From Stigmatella aurantiaca DW4/3-1 (GTDB lineage: Bacteria > Myxococcota > Myxococcia > Myxococcales > Myxococcaceae), in contig NC_014623.1 in the NCBI RefSeq assembly GCF_000165485.1, positions 6,342,893 to 6,406,892 of the forward strand: a stretch of DNA of 64,000 nt, read 5' to 3'. Shown piece by piece: positions 1-8,322 of this stretch. The position numbers were made by a program, and so were the translations under genes. Numbering within the stretch: the first letter of the stretch is position 1; every line of letters begins with the position of its first letter. Below the pieces are notes generated by a model, which searched no databases, was not told the DNA's origin, and saw only the letters and a list, made by a program, of their open reading frames with translations.

Positions 1-948
1 CAAGGCGCCCCTCGGCTGCTGGGCCGGCTGCTGCTGGAGCACCTGGAGCTGGAGGCCCTTCCGCCCTTCATCGAATCGGCGAGCGATTTGATGGCGGCGG
101 CCGGTTTCCAGCCCCGTCCGGGCGTGGCGAACTGCTGGGAGCGGGAGGGGCGAGAGCTCGGGGTGGCCGAAGAGGTGCTGGAGGACGGGACGCGGTGGAT
201 CGCCACCTGGCTCGTCGGGGAGAAGGCTCCAGAGGTGACGCACGAGCGGGTGCGCTACCTGTCCTTGGCCTCGCACGATTTGCGAGGCGCATTGGCCAAC
301 ATCCGCTCCTACGCGGCCCTGCTCCTCAACGGCCGCATTGCCCTGGAGCCCAAAGTCCACCGGGGCATGGAGACCATCCTGCGCAACGCGGATCGGGCCC
401 TGGCCTTCTCCCAGGACTTCTTCGACGCCAGCCGGGCGGATCTGAACGCGTTGGCCTTCGAGCAAGAGCCGCAAGCGCTCGAACCCTTGCTTGCCACCGC
501 GGTCGAGCGGCACCAGCCGGCGGCCCGGGTGGCCGGGGTGACGCTGGAGTTGGAGGCGCCCCTGGCCTTGCCCCTGGTGAACATCGACGGGGGGCGCATC
601 CAGCACGCCGTGGAGGCCTTCGTGCTGAATCAGCTGGGCCGGGCCCAGGCCGGGGAGCGGATCCTCGTGCGGGCCGTGCCCGGACACTCGGGGATCCGCA
701 TCGAGGTGCAGCGCGAGGGCAAGCCCCTGTCCGAGGAAGAGGCGGAGCAGGTGTTCCAGCGGGAGGAGCGCGCCTTCCGGGAGAAAAAGCTGGAGGACGC
801 ACTGCGCGTCCACCTGGCCCTCCAGGAGGTCGAGGTCCACGGCGGCCGTGTGGGGGTGGAGACCGGCCCGGGCAGCACCACGCTGTTCCTCTCGCTCCCG
901 GGCACGCTTTCCCGGGAACTCGCCGGCACAGCGGCCTTGCATTCTTGA
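1..948 (+). CDS. Sensor histidine kinase-like protein, 5' partial, degenerate ATPase domain
   Basis: The reading frame is open from base 1, so the true start lies left of the window; the internal ATG at 88 is not a convincing start. A HisKA-type dimerisation helix is visible with the H-box SHDLRGAL, whose histidine codon is at 274-276. The following catalytic region is weak: the place of the N-box reads HAVEAFVLNQLG, lacking the usual N-x-x-x-N pattern, and no DxGxG is seen, although a C-terminal GGRVGVETGPGSTTLFLSLP block resembles the G2 end of HATPase_c. It may be a phosphotransfer or scaffold protein instead of an active kinase. It is followed 75 bp later by tatA on the same strand. The family assignment is fairly safe; loss of activity is inference. 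Confidence 0.75.
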   Translation, partial: QGAPRLLGRLLLEHLELEALPPFIESASDLMAAAGFQPRPGVANCWEREGRELGVAEEVLEDGTRWIATWLVGEKAPEVTHERVRYLSLASHDLRGALANIRSYAALLLNGRIALEPKVHRGMETILRNADRALAFSQDFFDASRADLNALAFEQEPQALEPLLATAVERHQPAARVAGVTLELEAPLALPLVNIDGGRIQHAVEAFVLNQLGRAQAGERILVRAVPGHSGIRIEVQREGKPLSEEEAEQVFQREERAFREKKLEDALRVHLALQEVEVHGGRVGVETGPGSTTLFLSLPGTLSRELAGTAALHS

Positions 949-1023
949 GGGGCTCCTCAGTTCACTGGCGGGGCACGGGCCAGACCGGTATGCTCCGCCC
1001 GCTGACTTCCGAGGAGTGGTGCG

Positions 1024-1263
1024 ATGGGTCTCAAGATGTCGGAAATCCTGCTGATTATGGGCGTGCTGCTGCTCCTGTTCGGAGCGTCGCGGCTGCCACA
1101 GCTCGGCTCGTCTCTGGGCAGCGCCATCCGCAACTTCAAGCGCGGCTTCGGGGGCGAGGGAGAGTCCGCCGCCGAGGAGAAGAAGCCGCAGAACGGGGCG
1201 CTCGCCAGCACCACCACGGTGGAGCAGAACCCCTCGGCCAAGACGCCCAGCCACCAAGGCTGA
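1024..1263 (+). CDS. tatA: Sec-independent protein translocase TatA/TatE
   Basis: The product has 79 residues with one N-terminal transmembrane helix (about residues 6-20), the FG hinge, and an amphipathic helix (SSLGSAIRNFKRGF), the classic TatA order, followed by a charged, disordered tail. TatA forms the pore component that moves folded twin-arginine proteins across the inner membrane with TatBC. The ATG at 1024 is preceded by GAGGAG at 1011-1016, which favours it over the in-frame ATG at 1036. No tatB or tatC is adjacent, so it is an orphan copy here. Confidence 0.93.
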   Translation: MGLKMSEILLIMGVLLLLFGASRLPQLGSSLGSAIRNFKRGFGGEGESAAEEKKPQNGALASTTTVEQNPSAKTPSHQG

Positions 1264-1358
1264 GCGCCTTCTTCCCGCCCGCGTGAGCCACGCCCGTCCC
1301 GCCCCGCGCACCGCGAGGCAGGCCGGGCGTCTTCGTTGAACGGGTGTCCCGGGAGCGC

Positions 1359-1382
1359 GTCCCCTCCGCCCGAGGAGGGGAC
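1359..1382. terminator. Perfect 9-bp hairpin between convergent genes
   Basis: GTCCCCTCC (1359-1367) pairs perfectly with GGAGGGGAC (1374-1382) around a six-base loop. It lies between the ends of tatA (+) and the acyl-CoA synthetase gene (-), where a bidirectional terminator is expected. No T-run follows on either strand. Confidence 0.55.
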
Positions 1383-1400
1383 CCCCGGCGGGCCCGGCCG

Positions 1401-3263
1401 TCAGTCGCCGCCTTTGCCCCCCTCGTACAGCTTGCCGATGATGGTGGCGTACTTCTGGCTGCAGAACTTGCGCTTTACCTTGAGCGTCGGCGTCAACTCG
1501 CCGCTCTCCTGGGTGAAGTCCGCGTCCATGATCTCGAACTTCTTGAGGGTGCTGTAGGGCGGCTGGTCCGCGTTGACCTTGTTGAGGATCTCCTGGACCG
1601 CGGCGCGGATCTCCGGGCGCTTGCCCAGCTCCGCGTAGGAGCCCACCTGGATGCCCTTGTCCAGCAGCAGCTTGCGCGCGGGCTCCTCCGCCACGGTGAC
1701 GAGCACCACGAGGAACGGGCGCTGATCGCCATAGACCATCGACTGGCTGATGAGCGGGAACGTCTTCAGCGTGTTCTCGATGTTCTGGGGCGCGACGTTC
1801 TTGCCGCCCGCGGTGACGATGATGTCCTTCTTGCGATCGGTGATGCGCAGGTACCGGTCCGCGTCCAGCTCGCCGATGTCCCCGGTGTGGAACCAGCCAT
1901 CCGGCTCCAGCGCCTCGGCGGTGGCGGTGGGGTTCTTGTAGTACCCCTTCATCACGCACGGGCCGCGCACGAGGATCTCGCCGTCCGAGGCGATCTTGAT
2001 CTCGGTGCCGGGCAGGGCCGGCCCCACGGTGCCGATCTTGATCTTCTCCGGGAGGTTGACGTTGCAGGGCGCCGACGTCTCGGTGAGGCCGTAGCCCTCC
2101 AGGACCTTGAAGCCGAGCAGATCGAAGAAGTAGGCGATCTTCCGCGACAGCGGCGCGCCACCGGAGATGAACAGGCGCATGTTGCCGCCCAGCTTCTCAC
2201 TGAGCGTGCCACGGACCTTGTTGAACACCAGCTTGCGCGCCAGCGTGAACGACAGCGAGTTGTACTCGCGGCCCTGAAGCTTCGCCTCGGTGTACTCGTC
2301 GAACAGCCGGAAGGCCCAGCGGAACAGCTTGCCCTTCAGCCCCGGGGCCGACGAGCCGTTGGCCACGACGTTGTTGTAGACCTTCTCGAAGACGCGCGGC
2401 ACCGAGGGCAGCACCGAGGGCCGCGTCTCCACCAGGTTGGGCAGCAGCTTGTCCACCGACTCGGCGAAGATGAGCCGGAAGGACATCCGCAGCCAGGCGG
2501 CCTTCACCACCTGCGCGAACACGTGCGCCAACGGCAGGAACAGCATCACCGAGTCCTGGGGCAACATCAGGCCCAGCGCCTGGGTGATCCGCGCCTCGTA
2601 TGCCCAGTTGCCATGGGTGAGGATGACGCCCTTGGGCTCGCCCGTGGTGCCCGAGGTGTAGATGAAGCCCCAGGCATCCTCCACCGCCACCTGCCGGGAC
2701 CGCTCCTCGAACGCGGACGGATGGGCGGCCTCCTCGGCCTTGCCCTGGGCGAGGACCTCCGCGAGCGAGATCTCCCGCTCCCCCGTGGCAGGGCCCTCGA
2801 AGACGACGACCTTGCGCACGGTGGGACAGTCCGCGAGCCGCTGGCGGATGCGCGACAGGCGGCCGATTTGCTTGGCGTCCTTCTCGTCATTGTCGACGAG
2901 CAGGACGGTGGTCTCGGAGTGGTTGAGGATGTACCGGCACTCGTCCGGCGTGTTGGAGGAGTAGATGGGCACGGTGACGGCCCGCGCGGCGGAGATCGCC
3001 AGATCGCTGACCACCCACTGCAAGGTGGTGTTGGCGAACAGCGCCACGCGATCTCCCGGCTTCACCCCCTGCGCCAGCAACCCGGCGGACAGCTCCTTGA
3101 CCTGCTGAAGGACCTGGCCCCACGTCACCTCCTGCCACCGCCCATCCACCTTGTGCGAAACAGCGACCTTGGACGGATTCTGGGCTTGGTGGAGCAGCAG
3201 CTCCACCAGCGTCTGCTCTCCCGCCCCGGAGGCCGGGGGGGCCATTTGGTTCTCTGCTCTCAC
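1401..3263 (-). CDS. Long-chain acyl-CoA synthetase (AMP-forming)
   Basis: The product has 620 residues and belongs to the ANL adenylating superfamily; it should activate fatty acids to acyl-CoA through an acyl-AMP. Visible motifs are the phosphate loop YTSGTTGEPKG (about residues 202-212), GYGLTETSA, GWFHTGDIGELD and the C-terminal hinge DRKKDIIVTAGGKN. The length is normal for the FadD15/long-chain group. The GTG at 3263 overlaps the TGA of the upstream TPR gene in GTGA and has GAGGAG just upstream, so it is preferred to the ATG at 3245. Translational coupling with the TPR gene is likely. Substrate chain length cannot be read from the sequence. Confidence 0.93.
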   Translation of the reverse strand: MRAENQMAPPASGAGEQTLVELLLHQAQNPSKVAVSHKVDGRWQEVTWGQVLQQVKELSAGLLAQGVKPGDRVALFANTTLQWVVSDLAISAARAVTVPIYSSNTPDECRYILNHSETTVLLVDNDEKDAKQIGRLSRIRQRLADCPTVRKVVVFEGPATGEREISLAEVLAQGKAEEAAHPSAFEERSRQVAVEDAWGFIYTSGTTGEPKGVILTHGNWAYEARITQALGLMLPQDSVMLFLPLAHVFAQVVKAAWLRMSFRLIFAESVDKLLPNLVETRPSVLPSVPRVFEKVYNNVVANGSSAPGLKGKLFRWAFRLFDEYTEAKLQGREYNSLSFTLARKLVFNKVRGTLSEKLGGNMRLFISGGAPLSRKIAYFFDLLGFKVLEGYGLTETSAPCNVNLPEKIKIGTVGPALPGTEIKIASDGEILVRGPCVMKGYYKNPTATAEALEPDGWFHTGDIGELDADRYLRITDRKKDIIVTAGGKNVAPQNIENTLKTFPLISQSMVYGDQRPFLVVLVTVAEEPARKLLLDKGIQVGSYAELGKRPEIRAAVQEILNKVNADQPPYSTLKKFEIMDADFTQESGELTPTLKVKRKFCSQKYATIIGKLYEGGKGGD

Positions 3264-4000
3264 TTGAGCTCCTCCTCGATCTTGGCTTCGACCTTCTTGG
3301 CCCGCCCTTGAACCAGCTTCGCTTCGGCCGGATCGTACGCCCCACTGCCCTGCGTCACCTTCGCGATGGACTCCTTGGCCTTGCCGGCTTTGTCCGCCGC
3401 CAGCAGCGTCTCGGCCAGGTAGTAGTGCGCGCGCAGGTTCTGCGGGAACTTCCCCGTGGCCTTCTCCAGGAGCTTCGTGGACTCGGTCAGATCCCGCTTC
3501 GGCCAGGGCAGCTCGTAGTGGTAGCGCCCTTTGACGACCAGCGGCGCGCCGAGATCAAAGTCCGGGTTGATGCGGATGGCGGCATCCAGCCGCTCGTTGA
3601 ACTTGCCCTCCAGCCCTTCACCGAGCGCCTTCATGATGCCCACCGCCTGCGAGTAGGTGCCGATGCCCACCGCCGCGAAGTAGTGGCACTCGACCCGGTC
3701 CGGGGCGACCTTCACGCCGCGCTCGCACATGTCCCAAGCCTGCCGGCCCAGCACCTTCTTGAGGCGCGAGTCCTCGGCCACATCGCCCTGCCACGTCATC
3801 AGCCGCGACGAGCGCCAGATCAGCTCGTAGTCCTCGGGAGATGCTTGCAGCTCCTTCTTCAGCGCCGCCTCCAGTTCCTTCAGTGCCGAGGCCTCGGCCC
3901 TCCGGGCGTGGAGCGCATCCAGGGAGGCCAACAGCTCGGGCGGCGCGGCCTGCACGGGCCAGGCGGCGAGCAACGAAAGGACGAGCAAAATCAAGCGCAT
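3260..4000 (-). CDS. Exported TPR-like protein
   Basis: The product has 246 residues. The chosen ATG at 4000 gives a clean signal peptide (MRLILLVLSLLAAWPVQA, cleavage after AQA/QAA region); an upstream extension to 4126 lacks this logic. The mature part is helical with TPR-like repeats (for example the segments around KATGKFPQNLRAHYYLAETL). It probably acts in the periplasm as a protein-protein scaffold. It is the first gene of a two-gene unit with the acyl-CoA synthetase, sharing a GTGA overlap. No specific function can be assigned. Confidence 0.8.
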   Translation of the reverse strand: MRLILLVLSLLAAWPVQAAPPELLASLDALHARRAEASALKELEAALKKELQASPEDYELIWRSSRLMTWQGDVAEDSRLKKVLGRQAWDMCERGVKVAPDRVECHYFAAVGIGTYSQAVGIMKALGEGLEGKFNERLDAAIRINPDFDLGAPLVVKGRYHYELPWPKRDLTESTKLLEKATGKFPQNLRAHYYLAETLLAADKAGKAKESIAKVTQGSGAYDPAEAKLVQGRAKKVEAKIEEELK

Positions 4001-4168
4001 GGACGGCGGTGTTAGCACGCGAACTCCGCCGCCAGCAACCTTGCCAGACCTGCGTGGGAGGGGCTGAAACGCACCCTCCCCGCACGCAAGAAGGGTGGCG
4101 CACTGCGCCGTAGCGCCGCACACCACCCTTCTCGAAGAACCTACGCTCGGAGGAGAGAAACCCGGTGC

Positions 4169-4906
4169 TCAGGCCGCGTCGGCCGCCATGTTCTCCTCAT
4201 CCTGGTTGAAGGCCTCGAGGTAGCGCTCCAGGAAGCTCTTCGTCTTGAGCTCCACCTGACGCACCCGTTCCCGGGAAACTCCCCACCGCTGGCCCAGCTC
4301 TTCCAGGGTCAACGGCTTATCCTGCGTCAGCCGCTCCTGGAGGATGTCCCAGCCGAGATCACCGATGCGCTTGCGCACCTTGACCAAGGCCTCATGCACT
4401 TCCTGATCCTGCTCGCGGGACAGGTACACGTCGGACGGAGACGGGCCCCCATCCTCCAGCCGATCCATGAAGGTGGTCTCCCCCTCTTCATCGATCGTGG
4501 CGTCCAGCGAGAAGTCCACCATGCTGCCCCGCTCGGACTCACCGCCGCGCACCTGGCTGCGGTTGTCCTTCAGATAGCGGGTGATGTAGGCGCGAATCCA
4601 CCACACCGCATAGGTGGCGAACCGCACGTTCTTCTTGGGATCGAAGTGCTCGATCGCCTTCATCAGGCCGACGTTGCCCTCCTGGATAAGGTCATCCAGC
4701 CGGGCACCCCGGTTGGCGAACTTCTTCGCCACCGCCACCACGAAGGCCAGGTTGGAGGTGGCGAGCGTCTGCCGGGCGGACTCGTCCCCTTTGCGGGCCG
4801 CCCTGGCCAGTTCATATTCCTGTTCACGCGTCAGCTGGTGGTGACCGCCCAGGTGACGCAGATAATGCGACAGGCCTTCCGCCGCATACTTCGCCGTGTT
4901 GGCCAT
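4169..4906 (-). CDS. RNA polymerase sigma factor, RpoH (sigma-32)-like
   Basis: The product has 245 residues. Region 2 is clear: LIQEGNVGLMKAIEHFD (2.1-2.2) and RFATYAVWWIRAYITRYL (2.3-2.4), and region 4.2 carries a helix-turn-helix (TLEELGQRWGVSRERVRQVE). The sequence follows the sigma-32 pattern; myxobacteria encode several such paralogues (the SigB/SigC type) tied to development or stress. The ATG at 4906 has GGAGGT at 4914-4919, deciding the start against an upstream in-frame extension to 4984. A 214-bp upstream gap (4907-5120) should hold its promoter; I found no confident -35/-10 pair there. Which paralogue it is cannot be told here. Confidence 0.9.
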   Translation of the reverse strand: MANTAKYAAEGLSHYLRHLGGHHQLTREQEYELARAARKGDESARQTLATSNLAFVVAVAKKFANRGARLDDLIQEGNVGLMKAIEHFDPKKNVRFATYAVWWIRAYITRYLKDNRSQVRGGESERGSMVDFSLDATIDEEGETTFMDRLEDGGPSPSDVYLSREQDQEVHEALVKVRKRIGDLGWDILQERLTQDKPLTLEELGQRWGVSRERVRQVELKTKSFLERYLEAFNQDEENMAADAA

Positions 4907-5120
4907 GGTTCCAGACCTCCGTTCCGAGTGCTCCGGACGCGCCCGGCACCGCCGCGAGCGTCCCTGTGGAACTAAGACGCGCAACGGCTGAAAGGGTTTC
5001 TCATTCCGATGCAGGGGGCTTTTCAGCCACGCCTTCGGATGCCCCCGCCCGGTCCCAACGGAGATTTTCCGCAGGAACTTCCGGACTCCAACGCGCCCTC
5101 AGCGGTGAGTTGCTGTGTCT

Positions 5121-6551
5121 CTAGAAACAATCGGGCCCGGGAAACATTTTCTCGGGGTTGAGCAGCCCTGATGGATCGAAAAAGGTCTTGAGCCGGCGTT
5201 GCAGTGCGATCACCGGCGCGGGTTGCTCGAAAGCAAGGTAGTCCCGTTTGGCGTGACCTACGCCGTGCTCGCCGGTGATGGTGCCGCCCATCTCCACCGT
5301 GAGCTTCAACATCTGTTGGATGGCCTCCTCGACCAGCGGCCGCTGGTGGGGCCCCTCGTAGAGGATGTTGGCGTGCAGGTTGCCGTCCCCGGCATGACCA
5401 TATGTGGCCACCAGGAGTCCCATCCGAGCCCCCAGGGCCTTGAGTTGTTCGATGAGGTCGGGAATCCGCGAGCGGGGGACGGCAATATCCTCTGAGATTT
5501 TGTGGGGTTTAAGGGCGCGCAGGCCCGGGGAGACCAGGCGGCGGGCGGCCCAGAGCTTCTCCCGCTGGTCCTCGTTTTGGGCCACCAGGGTCTCGGTGGC
5601 CCCCAGGCGCGCGCAGATCTCCCCGGCCTGGGCCAGCTCGGCGAGCAAGCCCTCTTCCGTACTTCCGTCTACCTCCAGGATGACGGCCGATCCGGCGCCG
5701 GGCGGAAACGCAAACCCCCGTCCCGCCACGGCCCGGAGGGCCACGTCGTCCATGAGCTCCAGGGTCCGAGGCAGCAGCCCCGAGGCCAGCACCGCCGTGA
5801 GGGCGCGGGCCGCGGCCACCACCGAGTCAAAGATGACCAAGGCGGTCATCACCTGCCGGGGCCGGGGGATGAGTTGGAGGGTGATCTCCGTGGCCACACC
5901 CAGCGTCCCCTCGGAGCCCACGAAGAGGCCCACGAGATCATACCCGGCCACCCCCTTGAGGGTGCGCCGGCCGACCCGGAGCACCTCGCCGTCCGGAAGG
6001 ACCCACTCCAGGCCCAGGACGTAGTCGCGGGTCACCCCATACTTGAGTGCCCGGGGCCCCCCCGCGTTCTCCGCGATGTTGCCGCCCAACGTGCAGAATT
6101 CCCAGGAGTTCGGGTCCGGCGGGTAGAAGAGCCCCACGGCCTCCGCGGCCCGCATCAGGTCGCCGGTGATGACGCCTGGCTCCACGACGGCGGTGAGGTC
6201 CTCCACGGACAGGGAGCGGATGCGGTTCATCCGCTCCAGGCTGACCATCACCCCGCCCCTCAACGCGAGCGCCCCGCCGCTCTTGCCGCTGCGCGCCCCA
6301 CAGGGGGTGAAGGGCACCCCGAGGGCCTGGCACGTCTTGAAGAGGGCCGACACCTGCGCGGTGTTTTCGGGGAAGGCGATGATGTCGGGCGGGTAGACGC
6401 CGCTGTCGGACTCGTCTCGGGAATACCGCTCGCGCGTCTGCTCGTCCCGGCGAAGCTGGCCCGAGGAGAGCTTCTCGCTCAGCGCGGCCCAGGCGCGCTC
6501 CAGGCGCTCGGGCTCCACACGGGGGAAGGTCTTCTCGGACGGCAGGGTCAC
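5121..6551 (-). CDS. FAD-linked 2-hydroxyacid oxidase/dehydrogenase (GlcD/D-lactate dehydrogenase family)
   Basis: The product has 476 residues. The N-terminal PCMH FAD-binding domain shows the PPDIIAFP and CGARSGKSGG region and LGGNIAENAGG; the C-terminal cap shows YGHAGDGNLHANIL and GEHGVGHAKRDYL, the hallmark of the glycolate oxidase GlcD/D-lactate dehydrogenase group. It should oxidise a D-2-hydroxyacid to the keto acid. The GTG at 6551 overlaps the folE stop in GTGA, so the two genes are coupled. No glcE/glcF partner lies nearby, which suggests a stand-alone dehydrogenase. Substrate (glycolate, D-lactate or D-2-hydroxyglutarate) is undetermined. Confidence 0.88.
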   Translation of the reverse strand: MTLPSEKTFPRVEPERLERAWAALSEKLSSGQLRRDEQTRERYSRDESDSGVYPPDIIAFPENTAQVSALFKTCQALGVPFTPCGARSGKSGGALALRGGVMVSLERMNRIRSLSVEDLTAVVEPGVITGDLMRAAEAVGLFYPPDPNSWEFCTLGGNIAENAGGPRALKYGVTRDYVLGLEWVLPDGEVLRVGRRTLKGVAGYDLVGLFVGSEGTLGVATEITLQLIPRPRQVMTALVIFDSVVAAARALTAVLASGLLPRTLELMDDVALRAVAGRGFAFPPGAGSAVILEVDGSTEEGLLAELAQAGEICARLGATETLVAQNEDQREKLWAARRLVSPGLRALKPHKISEDIAVPRSRIPDLIEQLKALGARMGLLVATYGHAGDGNLHANILYEGPHQRPLVEEAIQQMLKLTVEMGGTITGEHGVGHAKRDYLAFEQPAPVIALQRRLKTFFDPSGLLNPEKMFPGPDCF

Positions 6552-7177
6552 GTTCGCGCTCCCAGCCGGGCCCACAGCTCCCGGCGCAGGGGCCCCTCCT
6601 TGCGCAGGCGGCCCTCGTACGCTTCGACGTGGGTGATGGCGTCGCGTTGCTGCTCGCCCCGGAGGCGCATGCAAGCCTGCTTCGCCTCGAGGATGCAGGC
6701 GGTGGCGGGGCTGCCCAGCACCCGGGCCAGGGCGCTGGCCACATGCCGCGCCAGATCCTCTTGAAGGATGAGCCGGTGGGCAAAGCAATCCACCAGGGTC
6801 GACAGGCGCCCGAAGCCCACCACGTGCTTGCCCGGCACATAGGCCACATGGGCCCGGCCCTCGTAGGGCAACAGGTGGTGGGGGCACATGGAATGGAAGC
6901 GCAGGTCCGTCACCACCACCATCTCTCCGGCGGAGTCCGGGGGGGCCGGGTACACCGTCCCGATGGCCTCCTCGGGGGTGAGGGCATAGCCATCAAGAAA
7001 CTCGGTCATCCAGGCCTCCGCGACGCGCTCGGGTGTGCCCTGGAGGTTCGGATCCGTCGCCAGGGGCAGGCCCGCGGCGAGCAGGAAGTCCTTCATCGCT
7101 CGGGCCATGGCGGCACCATCCGGCGGGGTGCGCGGGGCTTCGCGCGGCGGTCGTCGAGGGGCTCGGGATGTTCCCAC
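6548..7177 (-). CDS. folE: GTP cyclohydrolase I
   Basis: The protein converts GTP to dihydroneopterin triphosphate, the first step to folate or tetrahydrobiopterin. The zinc and active-site signature FHSMCPHHLLPYEG and the second metal cysteine in EAKQACMRLRG are present, with GFGRLSTLVDCFA between them. I chose the GTG at 7177 because AAGGAG lies eight bases upstream; an ATG at 7108 would still keep the whole catalytic core (186 residues). It overlaps the downstream FAD oxidase by GTGA and its 5' end overlaps the end of the interrupted frame at 7093-7629. Confidence 0.9.
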   Translation of the reverse strand: MGTSRAPRRPPREAPRTPPDGAAMARAMKDFLLAAGLPLATDPNLQGTPERVAEAWMTEFLDGYALTPEEAIGTVYPAPPDSAGEMVVVTDLRFHSMCPHHLLPYEGRAHVAYVPGKHVVGFGRLSTLVDCFAHRLILQEDLARHVASALARVLGSPATACILEAKQACMRLRGEQQRDAITHVEAYEGRLRKEGPLRRELWARLGART

Positions 7178-7629
7178 GGGTGAGACTCCTTGGAGGACAG
7201 GCATCGTACATCGAAGAGCCCGGCAGGCAGGGGACAACCCACGGCTGGGCATCGTCCAGAGGGGCCGCTGCCCGCGTACCGGGCCTTGAGTTCCTCCAAC
7301 TCCGCTTCTTTTTGGGAGAGGGCTGCGAGCAGGGCCTCAGGGGTGTTCGCCCGCCGGTCCACCTCCACCTTGCCGTCCATCACGTCTGCCTTGGAGACGA
7401 CGGCGAGCACGGCCTTCGCAGGCAGGGCCCTGTCCTTGAAGCCCACCTATTTGAAGCGCGTCCGGTCCAACACGAGGCTGTCCCGGTCCAACGGGCCGTT
7501 AAAGGCCACCGTGGTGGGCAACGCGGCGCGCCGATCCTGGCGCTGCCGGGCAGGCAGGAGAGGCTGGGCGGCGGCAGCGCTCGCCACCAGCAGTGTGGCG
7601 AGGAGCAACCACTTCGTGGGTAGTGCCAA
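7093..7629 (-). pseudogene. Exported protein gene interrupted by one in-frame TAG
   Basis: A leftward frame starts at TTG 7629 behind GGAGG and encodes a signal-peptide-like N-terminus (LLLATLLVASAAAAQ). It runs 60 codons to a TAG at 7447-7449. The same frame continues directly with GTG and about 117 more codons ending at 7093, rich in G/C at third positions at least to the coiled segment TPEALLAALSQKEAELEELK. The simplest reading is one gene broken by a recent nonsense change (for example TGG to TAG). Alternatives are two coupled short genes or a sequencing error. The last ~85 bases overlap the 5' end of folE. No function is recognised. Confidence 0.5.
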
Positions 7630-7772
7630 GAAAGGAGAACCTCCGAGGTCACTCCCCTAGCAGCAGATGTGGCGCGTTGAAGTGCGACTCTGGCGGCGTG
7701 TCGCGGGGCTTCAGCAGATTTCCAGCAGCAGCCGACCGAGCTGGGGTCTTCTCCCTTTTGGGTCAGGTCGAA

Positions 7773-7827
7773 AGGTACCTGCCTTGACACCTCGCGGGTA
7801 CGCCATTAGAGCACCCGGGCGGTACCT
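7773..7827 (+). promoter_or_regulatory. Putative promoter and GGTACCT repeats of the metal-uptake operon
   Basis: A perfect -35 hexamer TTGACA is at 7784-7789, with a weak -10 (TAGAGC) 17 bases later. It is flanked by the palindrome AGGTACCT (7773-7780) and a second GGTACCT (7821-7827), with a related GGGTAC in between (about 7796-7801). Repeats that bracket a promoter are what a repressor operator looks like, and the genes downstream suggest a metal-responsive regulator. They do not resemble the classical Zur box, so the regulator is unknown. Confidence 0.4.
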
Positions 7828-7834
7828 CTTCCGA

Positions 7835-8257
7835 ATGTTCACCCGAGCCGCCACCCTTCGACGCAGCACCGCGACGTTGCTCGCCGTGCTGTGGGTGTTG
7901 CCGCTGCTGGCGGCGCTGGGGCACTCCGAGGAGCACGCGCACCGCTTCTGCGCGGAGCACCAGACCTTCGAGGAGACGGCCCGGGGAACGGGGCAGATGC
8001 TGTCCCAGTTCGCCCCCCAGGTTCCCCTGCTCTCCGCCTCGCGGCTGGCCGAGGCCCTGGACACCTCGCGGCTCACCCACGAAACCTGCCCGGTGCTGAC
8101 CGCCGGGACGAGCCAGGAGTTGCTGCTCCCGGAGCTGGCGTGGACCTTCACGGCCTACGCGAGCGTGAGCCTCCCGGCCACCGCGCCCCCTCAGTCCATC
8201 GTCTCCGTTCCCATCCTCGCCATCGCGCCCAAGTCATCGCCGCCGGCACGCGCCTAG
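7835..8257 (+). CDS. Small membrane-anchored HxxCxEH protein, first gene of metal-uptake operon
   Basis: The product has 140 residues. A hydrophobic segment (about residues 14-29) is followed at once by a His/Cys/Glu cluster: H30, H34, H36, C39, H42, including HRFCAEH. This would sit at the outer face of the inner membrane and looks like a metal-binding site. The rest is unremarkable, ending in an Ala/Pro-rich tail. The ATG at 7835 follows the putative promoter. It leads the operon of an outer-membrane barrel and a ZnuABC-like transporter, so a role in periplasmic zinc (or other divalent metal) handling is inferred. A second gene at 16599-17099 shares the HxxCxEH motif. No named family is recognised with confidence. 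Confidence 0.75.
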   Translation: MFTRAATLRRSTATLLAVLWVLPLLAALGHSEEHAHRFCAEHQTFEETARGTGQMLSQFAPQVPLLSASRLAEALDTSRLTHETCPVLTAGTSQELLLPELAWTFTAYASVSLPATAPPQSIVSVPILAIAPKSSPPARA

Positions 8258-8282
8258 CGTCCCGAAGCGACTGACTGTGGTC

Positions 8283-8302
8283 GACACCCGTCCCCGGGTG
8301 TC
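8283..8302 (+). promoter_or_regulatory. Intercistronic 8-bp stem-loop
   Basis: GACACCCG (8283-8290) and CGGGTGTC (8295-8302) form a perfect stem with a four-base loop between the small HxxCxEH gene and the outer-membrane protein gene. There is no following T-run, so it may be an mRNA-stabilising or processing element or a partial attenuator. Confidence 0.45.
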
Positions 8303-8322
8303 CGGTTCCGAGGAGTACCCAG

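Noticed and set aside
1344-3311. 655-codon rightward open frame opposite the acyl-CoA synthetase gene
   Set aside because: It is the antisense shadow of a clear AMP-forming ligase; no signature of its own and typical of GC-rich codon bias.
5108-5130. Small palindrome around TCTAGA near the glcD-like stop
   Set aside because: Too short and AT-poor to be a terminator; no conserved context.
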